Of a stretch of 64,000 bases of DNA, positions 32,828-42,401 are shown piece by piece. The translations under genes and the position numbers were made by a program. Origin of the DNA: Calendula officinalis. Its lineage: Eukaryota; Streptophyta; Magnoliopsida; Asterales; Asteraceae. The stretch's first letter is position 1; every line of letters begins with the position of its first letter. The DNA lies in contig OY970827.1 in the NCBI GenBank assembly GCA_963853835.1, forward strand, positions 78,261,234 to 78,325,233, read 5' to 3'. Under the pieces are notes generated by a model that was not told where the DNA came from, searched no databases, and saw only the letters and a program-made list of their open reading frames with translations.

Positions 32828-35800
32828 TTCTGTGGCAAGAAGTTTCATGAAATGTTGCCGAAGCGTGTCTGAGGAGGTAGTAAGAATGATGTCATCCACG
32901 TAAAGCAAAATATATGCGATATCCGTCCCGTTGTTGTAGATAAATAGGGAATGATCGCTCTTGCTATGTGTAAAGCCAAGGGTGGTGACATAATCTGTGA
33001 ATCGTTGGTACCAAGCTCGTGGAGCTTGTTTTAACCCGTAGAGGGACTTCTTTAGTAAACAGACTTGATCGGGTCGGTGTTTGTCGCGGAACCCCATAGG
33101 TTGATGCATGTAAACTGTTTCATTTAGATTTCCATGTAGGAATGCATTCTTGTCATCAAGTTGATGAATAGACCAAGACTTTGATAATGCGATAGTCAAA
33201 ACGGCCCGAATTGTCGATGGTTTAACCACCGGACTGAAAGTTTCCCCGCAATCCACTCCAACCTGTTGAGACCTGCCATCACAAACCAAACGAGCCTTAT
33301 ATCGCTCAAAAGAACCGTCAGATTTCTTTTTGTGTTTATAAATCCACATACAACGTATAATATTCATATTAGGGTGACGAGGGACTAGCTCCCACGTCTT
33401 ATTAGAAATAAGGGCATTAAACTCGTCTGTCATGGCGTGGCTCCAATTTGGGTCGGAAAGGGCATCAGTGGGGGTTTTTGGAATCGGAGAGATAGTGGTG
33501 GAGGTGTGGAGGTTGAATTGACGTTTGGGTTTGGAAGTGCCGACCATGCTGCGGGTGGTCATTGTGCGGGTATGGGGTGGTGTAGGGGCTGTCGTAGCAG
33601 CTTGATTTGGTGTGGGTGGAGGGTCTGCCGTAGCAGTGGGGTGAGGTACGGGTGGTGGGAGTGGTGGCGTTGGACCCGTAGGCTGTGGTGTGGGGTTTGT
33701 GGTGTTCGGACTTGTGGTCGTAGCAGTGGGTGGGTGAGGAGGAGAGGCCGTAGGTGTGAGTGGGGTTGGCGGTTGGGGTGTGGATGGAGAGCTATCGGTA
33801 TGGAGCTCTTGAAGAAGGGAAGGATGAATGCTATTGGTGAGGAATTCATAGGAAGGCTTAGGGTTGTTGATGGTGGTGAATGGGAAAATGGATTCGTTAA
33901 AAACAACGTGACGGGAGAGGATTATTTGTCTAGTAGAGAGGTTATAGCATTTGTACCCCCGATGGTTGGAAGGGTAACCAAGAAAGACACAAGGGGAAGA
34001 ACGCTTTTCAAGTTTATTAATTGTTGTAGAAGGGAAAAGAGGGTAGCACAAGCAACCGAAAACGCGGAGATGTTTGTAGGAGGGTGTGCGGTTATATAGT
34101 ATGGAAGTAGGGGTGGCGGAATTTAGAAGCTTGCTAGGTAAGATGTTAAGGATGTATGTGGCCATTTGGAGGGCGTGATGCCAGAATGAGGGAGGGACGT
34201 TTGAGTGGGAAAGAAGTGTGCGTATAATGTTATTTATCGAGCGGATTTTGCGTTCGGCTTTGCCGTTTTGAGAAGATGTGTAGGGGCAAGAGAAGCGGAA
34301 GAGCATGCCGTGTTTGTCACAAAACTGTTGAAATTGGGAGTTAGAGTATTCTTTACCGTTATCACATTGAAAAGTTTTAATTTGGCGGTGAAATTGAGTT
34401 TTAATAAGAGATGAGAAATTTTGAAAGACGGAGTAAACTTGAGATTTTTGTCCAAGAGGGTAAGTCCATAAGAAGTTTGTGTAATTATCAAGAAAAAGAA
34501 TGTAGTACCGATGTCCTCCCGAACTTAGGATTGGGGAGGTCCAAAGGTCGCTATGAATAATATCAAAAGGTAAAGAGGTACGAGATAACGAATCATTAAA
34601 TGGCAATTTAGTATGTTTTCCGAAAATGCAAGATTGACAAATATTATTATTACTAACTTTCCCACAACTAATAGAGAAATTATTCTTAAGTAAACGTAAT
34701 TTTGATAAAGCAGGATGACCGAGACGGTGATGCCAAAGGTCTTGAGATAAAGCAGCAAAGGCGGCGGGAGAAGTGTATGATGTAGCGGAAGGTGTGGTGG
34801 TGAGAGGGTAAAGATCGCCCGTGCTGTTACATCTGAGGATAGGGATCCGCGTCAGGAAATCCTTCACATCAAAACCAAATTTGTCAAATTCAAGAGTAAT
34901 ATTATTATCGTTAGTTAAACGACGAACAGAAAGTAAGTTTTTAATGATATTAGGAACATGAAGAATATTTTTAAGTTTGATGGGTGGAAAAGGAGGGGGG
35001 AGTGTGTGGTGGCCGGTACCTTGGATGGGCAAATGGGAGCCATTCCCGACTATGACGTTAGTATTAATACCGTTATTAAAATAAGACGAGAAGCTACCTG
35101 TCGAGTGAGCCATGTGTGAGGTGGCACCGGTATCAAGGTACCAATTCTGATCGGGTGGGTTTAGTGTCATCGTGTGAAGAGCTTGCTCGATATTCGTGGC
35201 CGTAGGAGCTCCGTTTGATGGAGGATACGGGTGTTGTGGGCGCGGACCAAGTAGACCCGGGGCTTGAGAAGGTGCGGATGAAGGATGCTGCTGTCTCCAA
35301 CCAGTAGTGGGGTACGGGCATGGGGGGAATTGCCACGGGTTGTAGGGCCATTGCATCGGCGGGAAGGGGGAGTAGTGTTGTTGGTAGTTTTGTGGACTAC
35401 GTCCTCGTCCCCTTCCGCGTCCCCGGCCTCGTCCCCGTCCGCGAGAATCAGAGTTGCGGTAGTCAGAACCGCGACCTCGGGCAGGTGGTTTGGAGTCCTC
35501 ATTGGCGGCAGTGGCGGCAGCGGCGTGCAGAGCAGTGGCGGCTGCGGCAGCAGCATTGGACGCAAGGTTAGTCTTGCGTGTTTCTTCCAAACAAAGCTTG
35601 GATCGTGCCTCATAGAAATCCGGAAGGGGCTTTGTTTGTTGGATCATCATGGCGACACCATCATATTGCTCGTTGAGGCCGGCGATCATTTGAAGAACAA
35701 GGCGGTGATCCGGTATAGTGGAACCAACGTTTGCTAGTTGATCGGCGAGCATCTTCAACTCTTGACAATAGGCAGAAACATTGGGAAAATTGTCAAGTTT

Positions 35801-35938
35801 AATATTAGCAAACTTGTTCTCGAGATACACGGCTCGTGTATACTTGTTGTCTTGAAAGATGTTGGATAGAGCGTTCCAAGCATCAACGGCCTTGGTATCC
35901 GTTTTGAGAATAGTGTGGAGAAGATCACTAGAGATCAC
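31934..35938 (-). CDS. Copia gag-pol, 5'-truncated but otherwise open
   Basis: One open frame of 1,334 codons. Domains in order: the second half of a UBN2-type gag (to about residue 125, beginning inside the usual SDLLHTIL region); an arginine/glycine-rich stretch; aspartic protease (YLDTGATSHM near 270); GAG-pre-integrase (LWHHRLGHP near 400); integrase core (HSDLW, then ENGKAERK-like SSQNGKAER); a proline/threonine-rich linker; reverse transcriptase (LDDKNAFLHG, LLYVDDIIL near 1015); RNase H (YTDADWAGC, SSAEAEYRA); and the end ADIFTKGLPR. No CCHC zinc knuckle is visible. The order integrase before reverse transcriptase defines Copia. There are no internal stops, so the source element was recently active; this copy lacks its 5' LTR, primer site and gag start and should not move on its own. 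Confidence 0.93.
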   Translation of the reverse strand: MISSDLLHTILKTDTKAVDAWNALSNIFQDNKYTRAVYLENKFANIKLDNFPNVSAYCQELKMLADQLANVGSTIPDHRLVLQMIAGLNEQYDGVAMMIQQTKPLPDFYEARSKLCLEETRKTNLASNAAAAAATALHAAAATAANEDSKPPARGRGSDYRNSDSRGRGRGRGRGRGRGRSPQNYQQHYSPFPPMQWPYNPWQFPPCPYPTTGWRQQHPSSAPSQAPGLLGPRPQHPYPPSNGAPTATNIEQALHTMTLNPPDQNWYLDTGATSHMAHSTGSFSSYFNNGINTNVIVGNGSHLPIQGTGHHTLPPPFPPIKLKNILHVPNIIKNLLSVRRLTNDNNITLEFDKFGFDVKDFLTRIPILRCNSTGDLYPLTTTPSATSYTSPAAFAALSQDLWHHRLGHPALSKLRLLKNNFSISCGKVSNNNICQSCIFGKHTKLPFNDSLSRTSLPFDIIHSDLWTSPILSSGGHRYYILFLDNYTNFLWTYPLGQKSQVYSVFQNFSSLIKTQFHRQIKTFQCDNGKEYSNSQFQQFCDKHGMLFRFSCPYTSSQNGKAERKIRSINNIIRTLLSHSNVPPSFWHHALQMATYILNILPSKLLNSATPTSILYNRTPSYKHLRVFGCLCYPLFPSTTINKLEKRSSPCVFLGYPSNHRGYKCYNLSTRQIILSRHVVFNESIFPFTTINNPKPSYEFLTNSIHPSLLQELHTDSSPSTPQPPTPLTPTASPPHPPTATTTSPNTTNPTPQPTGPTPPLPPPVPHPTATADPPPTPNQAATTAPTPPHTRTMTTRSMVGTSKPKRQFNLHTSTTISPIPKTPTDALSDPNWSHAMTDEFNALISNKTWELVPRHPNMNIIRCMWIYKHKKKSDGSFERYKARLVCDGRSQQVGVDCGETFSPVVKPSTIRAVLTIALSKSWSIHQLDDKNAFLHGNLNETVYMHQPMGFRDKHRPDQVCLLKKSLYGLKQAPRAWYQRFTDYVTTLGFTHSKSDHSLFIYNNGTDIAYILLYVDDIILTTSSDTLRQHFMKLLATEFAMTDLGNLSYFLGISVTRSNDNIFLSQHKYATEILERAGMLACNPVATPVDTNPKLSATAGIPFENPTLYRSLAGALQYLTFTRPDISYAVQQLCLHMHAPHSSHWDALKRVLRYIKGTATFGLYLYKTPLSHLVSYTDADWAGCPDTRRSTSGYCVYLGDTLISWSAKRQTTLSRSSAEAEYRAVANVVSETCWLRNLLLELHQPITHATMVYCDNVSAIYLSGNPVQHQRTKHIELDIHFVREKVQRGQVRVLHVPSRYQVADIFTKGLPRLLFEDFRSSLSIRSPPAKTAGVY

Positions 35939-35950
35939 TAGAGATGGTGT

Positions 35951-36969
35951 TTTGCCATGACGGACCTAGGAAACTTGAGCTACTTCCTTGGCATATCTGT
36001 TACCCGAAGCAATGACAACATCTTTCTCTCACAACACAAGTATGCTACGGAAATACTTGAACGAGCCGGTATGCTCGCTTGCAACCCTGTTGCCACTCCG
36101 GTCGACACTAACCCAAAACTTAGTGCCACGGCCGGCATCCCTTTCGAGAATCCTACTTTATATAGGAGCCTCGCCGGTGCTCTTCAATATCTCACGTTTA
36201 CAAGACCAGATATTTCATATGCCGTACAGCAATTATGCCTTCACATGCATGCTCCCCATTCTTCTCATTGGGATGCATTAAAACGCGTACTCAGATATAT
36301 CAAAGGCACGGCTACATTTGGTCTTTATCTCTACAAAACACCTCTCTCTCACCTAGTGTCCTATACCGATGCAGACTGGGCCGGTTGTCCCGATACCCGA
36401 AGATCCACCTCCGGATACTGCGTATACCTCGGCGATACTCTTATTTCTTGGTCAGCCAAACGACAAACAACCTTGTCACGATCTAGTGCAGAAGCTGAAT
36501 ATCGAGCCGTTGCAAACGTCGTTTCCGAGACGTGTTGGTTACGCAATTTACTATTAGAGCTTCATCAACCGATCACTCATGCAACAATGGTATACTGTGA
36601 CAATGTTAGTGCTATTTATCTATCTGGAAACCCCGTCCAACACCAACGAACTAAGCACATCGAATTAGATATACACTTTGTTCGAGAAAAAGTTCAACGT
36701 GGACAAGTACGGGTTCTTCACGTCCCGTCTCGTTATCAAGTCGCCGACATATTTACAAAAGGACTCCCACGACTCCTTTTTGAAGATTTCAGATCCAGTC
36801 TCAGCATCCGGTCTCCTCCCGCTAAGACTGCGGGGGTATATTAGATAGGAAGATATATTGTAGATATCTTGTATAAATTTGAATATTGTGTCAATCCTTA
36901 CCATAGTTATAGGACACATGTAATTATATATAGAGGTGTAACCTAATGAGAATGGACAAGCAATTATTC
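35951..36969 (+). repeat. Right arm of the 1,019-bp inverted repeat
   Basis: Plus-strand copy of the segment at 31809-32827. It begins abruptly inside the reverse transcriptase coding region (TTTGCCATGACGGACC) and ends inside the LTR at CAATTATTC, after which only this side continues with LTR sequence. The spacer between the arms is 3,123 bp. Confidence 0.95.
35957..36844 (+). pseudogene. Copia RT/RNase H 3' fragment
   Basis: Open for 295 codons from MTDLGNLSYFLG to the normal Copia end (IFTKGLPR and the final GVY), identical to the C-terminus of the minus-strand polyprotein. It lacks the YVDD catalytic part of the reverse transcriptase but keeps RNase H residues (DADWAGC, EAEYRA). The first Met is internal to the polyprotein, so this is a fragment and not a gene of its own. 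Confidence 0.93.
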
Positions 36970-37185
36970 TCTAAATCTCCTTTAGAAAGTATGTTCTTTA
37001 TTCTTGAATCTAATTTTGTTTGATTGTATTGTTTCTTTAAATTCGATCAATTGAATCGTTGCCGTGCTTCAATGAAGATTTTTGTTGTTATATCTTGTTG
37101 TAGTTCATCTGATTTACTCGAAGATCATAGCGTTTGGCAATTGATCCATGAGTCTACTCGATCTTGATCAAAACACTACATTAAC
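36839..37185 (+). mobile_element. Copia 3' LTR
   Basis: It follows a polypurine tract (CTGCGGGGGTA) at the end of the coding region. Start TATTAGATAGG, end CATTAAC. The expected ends would be TG...CA, so one terminal base seems changed and one lost, or the border is off by a base. ATTATATATAGAGG at about 36924 could be the LTR TATA box, pointing towards the MAP kinase gene 258 bp beyond the LTR. Confidence 0.75.
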
Positions 37186-37342
37186 GAAAGTAAAAATGAT
37201 CAAGAAAATGCAACGCAATATATAAATACAATTTATCACATTTAAATGAACATTAGCTAAAAAAAATTACAATTTTTACATAATACCACACTATCAAATC
37301 GGATATTACGTTACATTTCTTCTCGGTTCTCCGTTAGTAACT

Positions 37343-37350
37343 TATATATA
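37343..37350 (+). promoter_or_regulatory. Possible TATA box of the MAP kinase gene
   Basis: TATATATA lies 94 bp before the start codon, within the only 258 bp that separate the Copia LTR from the coding region. Spacing fits a short 5' UTR, but AT-rich sequence makes such matches common. Confidence 0.35.
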
Positions 37351-37443
37351 GATCAAGATCATATACATATAATATCTTATTTGTTTTACACTTTTACCAT
37401 GTGATGTTCATAATATATCAAACAATTATTTTGATGTAGAAAA

Positions 37444-39456
37444 ATGGCAACTCTGGTTGAGCCACCGGGCGGGATTAGATCGGAAGGAAAACATTATTTT
37501 TCCATATGGCAATCGATATTTGAACTTGATACAAAATATGTTCCGATAAAACCTATTGGTCGAGGTGCATATGGTATCGTTTGCTCGTCTATTAATAGAC
37601 AAACGAATGAAAAAGTTGCAATAAAAAAGATACATAATACGTTTGACAACCATACAGACGCTTTGAGAACTTTACGTGAACTTAAACTTCTTCGCCATCT
37701 ACAACACGAAAATGTTATTTGTTTAAAAGATTTAATGGTGCCAATGCGTAGAACAAGTTTTAAAGATGTTTATTTGGTTTATGAGCTTATGGATACCGAT
37801 TTGCATCAAATTATTAAGTCATCACAGTCACTATCGAATGACCATTGCCAATATTTCCTCTTTCAGGTATGCTTTGTACTAACTTCTTGTTAACTAAGAG
37901 GGCGTTTGAATTTGTGTTTTGGAACTATTGCCTCTAACAGTTAGTTTCTAATGTTTGGGTACACAAAATTTACTTTTCAAATACTCTTTGGATAGAAAGG
38001 CACACAATGTTTTTAAAAAATTCGATGATACGTATTATTTTTTTTCACACAAAGGTATTAAAATTTTTTTATAACTAAATTGAGGTCGTTTTTTTAACCA
38101 TGATTAGTACCCTAATGGTATTGGTGTTTGGTGTTGTTCATAACTAAGGTCATGGGTTCAAGTCCCGCTATGGATAAAATTGTGGTAGATTTTAAAGCCG
38201 TTAAAATTCTTCTATAGACAAAATTACAGTATATTTAAAAGAAATAATAAAATAAGATCTTTTTAAACTAAAGTAACCAATAATTATCTGAAAGTGTAAA
38301 AATTAATCCAATTTTGGTCCCAAAATTTTTTAATACATTTCACTAAGGATTTAATGGTATTTAATTCTCTTCATTTTGCATAAGGATTTAATACTTTAAA
38401 ATCGAAGTTTTTGAGTTTGGTTTTAGTTAAAAGTTGTGCCAAACTGTTTCATACACCCACCTCTAAATTTGAGAGCTCTTGTTGGCGTTTCACAAAAAAA
38501 ATGACTTGAACAATAGAACTTTGCAAAACTTTTAAACATTTGATTATCTTATGATTATCACTCCAAACACCTTAAACTCATTCAAAAACTTTTTGCATAC
38601 TTCCTAATTTTATTGTATTATAATTCTGATTATTCCAAAACTCCTAAATCTTGAAATTTCAATCGCCCGTATGCAAATAATCCACATTCTTTAATAGTTA
38701 TTGCGAGGCTTAAATTATCTTCACTCGGCTAACATTCTTCACCGCGACCTCAAGCCAGGGAACCTACTAATCAACGCGAATTGTGACCTAAAGATTTGTG
38801 ATTTTGGGTTGGCCCGAACCAACAAATCTAAAGACCAATTCATGACCGAATATGTAGTCACCCGTTGGTATCGAGCTCCCGAGCTTCTTCTTTGTTGTGA
38901 AAACTATGGTACATCAATCGATGTTTGGTCCGTTGGTTGCATATTTGCGGAACTTTTAGGAAGAAAACCGCTTTTCCCGGGTACCGAATGTTTAAACCAA
39001 TTAAAACTTATAATCAACATACTTGGAAGCCAAAGTGAGAACGATATTGAATTCATTGATAATCAAAAAGCGCGAAAGTTTATAAAGTCGTTAGTGTTTT
39101 CAGCCGGGACTTCATTTTCGGACCTTTATCCTAAAGCCGAACCGCAAGCTATCGATTTGTTGGAAAAAATGTTGGTTTTCGATCCGTTAAAGAGAATTAG
39201 TGTGACCGAAGCACTTAATCATCCTTATATGTCTTCACTTTATAGTACGGATATGGATCCGCCCGTTGAAGTACCCGTTGATTTGGATATTGATGAAGAA
39301 TTAGGGGAAGATGTGATTAGGGAAATGATATGGAAAGAGATGCTTCATTATCATCCTGAACTTAATGTTAATGTTGATGTTGATGTTGATGCTAATGTTG
39401 ATGATGTTGCTAATGTTGCTAATGTTGATGTTGTTGCTATTCCACAAGCAAACTAA
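37444..39456 (+). CDS. Group C mitogen-activated protein kinase
   Basis: A serine/threonine kinase that acts at the end of a MAP kinase cascade and is switched on by a MAP kinase kinase through its TEY loop. Exon 1 is 37444-37866 (141 codons, ends FQ|GTATGC); exon 2 is 38698-39456, starting LLRGLNYLHSANILHRDLKP after TTAATAG. The product has 393 residues. Motifs: glycine loop GRGAYG 39-44, ATP-binding Lys 61, catalytic HRD 156-158, DFG 176-178, TEY 191-193. The N-terminus (VEPPGGIRSEGKHY) and the two-exon structure are those of plant group C kinases (MPK1/2/7/14). These are usually about 370 residues; here the tail is longer because of a run of Asn-Val/Asp-Val residues at about 367-386 encoded by a GATGTT/AATGTT repeat (39361-39435). 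The promoter is confined by the Copia element upstream. It looks functional. Confidence 0.95.
38098..38225 (+). mobile_element. SINE remnant in the MAP kinase intron
   Basis: ACCCTAATGGTATTGGTG and GGGTTCAAGTCCCGC match the A-box and B-box parts of the SINE at 26243. The right part ends near AGCCGTTAAAATT, like the SINE 3' end before its A tail. The element is shortened and no target duplication is seen. Confidence 0.6.
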
Positions 39457-41765
39457 TGATCCAATAACTATATTTTTTTGGTCCATAATTTTGTGGTTTG
39501 TTTTGTTGCAGTTTGTAGTCTAATAAGCATGCAGTGGTTACTAGAAAATGACTTACTTACATGAGGTTGTTATGAGTTATGGCTTATTGGTATAGCATTA
39601 TATTAGAATATATTGTGGTAAATTACACTAATTTTTTAGATTTGTTGTTAATCACCGTTTTTCATGATTTAATGTGATGTGTAGTTTCTTTCCATTTTCA
39701 TTTTTAATAAGGTATTCCCAGAACTCATGACTTGTAGTAAATTATTCAGAAGCTCCTACCATTAATTAATCACGAGTTACTTATAATGTGTAGTTGTGTA
39801 TATAATTTTAATTTGAATGTGATATGTAGTTGTGTATATGAACACTTGCTTCGAGAGAAACTTTTAAATATTCACGAATAATAGTTTTAAAACTTACAAA
39901 GGAAAGCCCCTTATAATGGTGATTTTGTTTTGATTTTAATTTATGGGTGTCATTGCCTAAAATGACACATGAATGACGTAGAGTATTGATTTTTCACACA
40001 TTTTGAATAAATTTAGAAAAAAAAAAACCCGAAATTGTTCACGCATATGTTTGTCGGGTTATAAACATATTAGCTTACTAGTTTATACTCCCGTGTGTTA
40101 CATGGACAACCTTAATTTATTGACAAGAGTAAACATAGGTTCAATTTTTTATTCAAAATTGATTAAGATGTATTAACAAAACACTCTATTTGTCCGATTA
40201 AAACGCTACCTCTTAATAAGATCATTAAAAAGGTTTTTCAAATAGTCCGTAAAAACAGAAGGTTGAAAACTTGAAGGGATTTGCTGTTGTCGTGGGCCGT
40301 CATCTTATTGGGCAAAACATGAACCCGATTTGGGCCACAGTTGTAGGGAGCCCAGAACCCGCTTTGTTTAAGATGAATTCTAACCTTAACGATTTAAACA
40401 AACTTTTACAAATATAATCACTTCACTTAAATTGATACTATGTATTTTGCTGAACATCAATTTGGACTACATAAGAAGCTTCTGGAAATTATAAAAATTA
40501 GACAACATTTTAGCTTCTAAAAATTCTTATAATAATCGTAACACGTTTCATGAAGTTTTTAATATTACCTTTTTAATCTTTACAAGTCAACTAATGATAT
40601 TATTTGATTGTATAAAAGTTTTATATTATGTTACTATCAAAAAAATATCCTAGACAAGGGTAGTGTAAAGTTCTACATAACACATAATAATATCTAAAAA
40701 TGTAAGTAAATAAAAAGAAAAAGTTTTAGATCATATCAAGTAACTTTCATCTTGTTTAAATGATTGTGAATGAATATTTTAATTATTTTCAAGTTTTTAA
40801 AATTTTAAGAATAAAAAGATAAAATGTTTTATATAGTAGTAAAAATATATCAAATTGTATGTCTTTATAGACCAATACTTTTAAAAGTACACTTTTGATT
40901 TCTCAAAACGCAAACTTTTTTTGATTTTTTTGGGTGGCCAATGACAAAAATTATCATATTGACTAATATGTTTTATTTTACTTGATAAGATTAATTAAGT
41001 AAATCAAAAGCCACAAGTTGCTTAGCTTTAGTCTTCATGTTTTGAGCACTTAATATTATACGTAACTTAATCTATTATAGAGACTCAAGTTTGGCGTCTT
41101 TTGAGTAAAGATGATTTGAAGGTGGTTCTTGACTTCTTGTGTGTGCGTATGCAATGACGATTTTTTAAAGGCGCAAAGGAAGCAAGGAACAATTAAGAAT
41201 TTATTTAAGCTAATTCCATGATTAATTAGTTTTAACTTTTCTTTTCTCGAAATTCTCACAAAATCGTACATATGGGAGTGAATTCTATTTGTTTGTCGCA
41301 TGTTATGATATAGAGTATTTTTTTTTTGTACTGCTTTCATAAATATATAACTAGTGAGAAGTTAGAATAAAAAAGTTTATTAATCAATCTATCCAACTAA
41401 TACTAAATTGATTATTACGATTACAAATCCAGACAAAGGAATATTCTCGAATAAACTTGACAACTGAGTCTCTCCGCATCTCCTTATCCTTGAATATAAA
41501 TGCATTCCGGAATTTCCAAAGAGCACATATCTTTTCTCAAAAACAACTTGTGACACTTTTGTATTCCCAAAATACAACGTACGACTTGCATTTTTATGCG
41601 ATTGTGTGATTCCACAAAAATGACGCCAAGTGACCTAATTGAGGGATGTGCATTATGCTCTGCTAATGACTCTACTTTTTGTCTTTTTGCGAAATAATCA
41701 AAGTTAGGTATTCTTTAAAATTCATGATTTTACTAGGTGTATTTTGGAAATCACTATATGATATA
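39457..41765. other. Spacer downstream of the MAP kinase gene
   Basis: The 3' UTR of the kinase probably lies in the first 200-300 bp (AATAAGG near 39707 may serve as a polyadenylation signal). Beyond that no gene is seen; minus ORFs at 41056-41340 and 41389-41577 have no motif I recognise. Confidence 0.5.
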
Positions 41766-42048
41766 CTTCCACCGTTTTAAAATAATTGATACATTATTGA
41801 TTTCACGGTTATTGAAGCAAAATATTATAAAGAAAATTTATTTAGATTAAATTAGATAGTTCGTGATGATATGTCCCACACATTTTAATTTAAGTGAGGT
41901 TAATGTTTAAAGTAAAAGTAAGAGTATATTAAATTATGTGAGATGAAACCATAAACTTTTACCAAATAAAGTAAAACTTTAAAATATATCACTTATTTTG
42001 GAACATCTCAAAATGAGATATGTGTCATTTATATTGTAAGGTAGCAAG
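41766..42048. mobile_element. Stowaway MITE, worn
   Basis: Starts CTTCCACCGTTTTAAAATAA and shares the internal order (TTTCACGG, GGATGATATGTCCCACA-like middle) with the CTTCCTCCGATTC family. The right end (GGTAGCAAG before TA) is strongly altered. Confidence 0.6.
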
Positions 42049-42109
42049 TATATACTTTTGGCAATTCATTAAATAATATTTCTTTAACAGCAAATATGAA
42101 ATATACATA

Positions 42110-42401
42110 CTTCCTCTGTATCAAAATAAGTGACACAAATTGGCTTACACATTTTTTGAGGTAAAAGATTAAAGTACATAGTTAGTGGAGGATGAGTCCC
42201 ACATTTTTCTTGAATAAAATGATATTAATGAGTTTTAAAAGTAAAAGTAGGTGTATAAGGGTAATGTTATTTTATTAAAGTAGATAGTTAGTGGGTATGG
42301 GTCCCACTATTTTTACCAAATAAAGAAAGTTTCAAAGTGTGTCACTTATTTTGAAACACCCCAAAATGGAAAATGTGTCACTTATTTTGATACGAAGGAA
42401 G
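42110..42401. mobile_element. Stowaway MITE (CTTCCTC type)
   Basis: CTTCCTCTGTATCAAAATAA at the left and TTATTTTGATACGAAGGAAG at the right are inverted, with TA outside. 292 bp. It lies only about 60 bp from the previous MITE. Confidence 0.82.

Larger units (their letters stand above)
31767..37185. mobile_element. Rearranged Copia retrotransposon with inverted 3' ends
   Basis: The locus runs from an LTR start (TATTAGATAGGAAG at 31767) to an LTR end (CACTACATTAAC, to 37185), with the 5-bp repeat GAAAG directly outside both (31762-31766 and 37186-37190). Inside, the left part is a minus-strand gag-pol body that lacks its 5' LTR and the gag start. The right part is a plus-strand copy of the RT/RNase H end plus a full 347-bp LTR. 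The 1,019-bp segments 31809-32827 and 35951-36969 are inverted copies of each other. At the left end the first 47 bp of an LTR (31767-31813) are joined to an inverted LTR through the shared bases GAATA. A 10-bp word GATCACTAGA is doubled at the inner junction (35923-35942). The target duplication implies integration as one unit. Confidence 0.85.

Noticed and set aside
33437..34099. 220-codon plus-strand ORF
   Set aside because: Lies antisense to the Pro/Thr-rich and integrase part of the Copia polyprotein; its Gly/Trp/Arg-rich composition is just the complement of that stretch.
35285..35737. 150-codon plus-strand ORF and the overlapping minus ORF at 35167-35613
   Set aside because: Other-frame shadows of the Copia gag region; no own motifs.
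31809..36969. Inverted arms as an assembly or missed-adapter artefact
   Set aside because: Such artefacts fold back around a point and mirror the flanks. Here a 3.1-kb unique spacer separates the arms, the outer sequences differ, and a target duplication lies outside both ends. Not fully excluded without reads.
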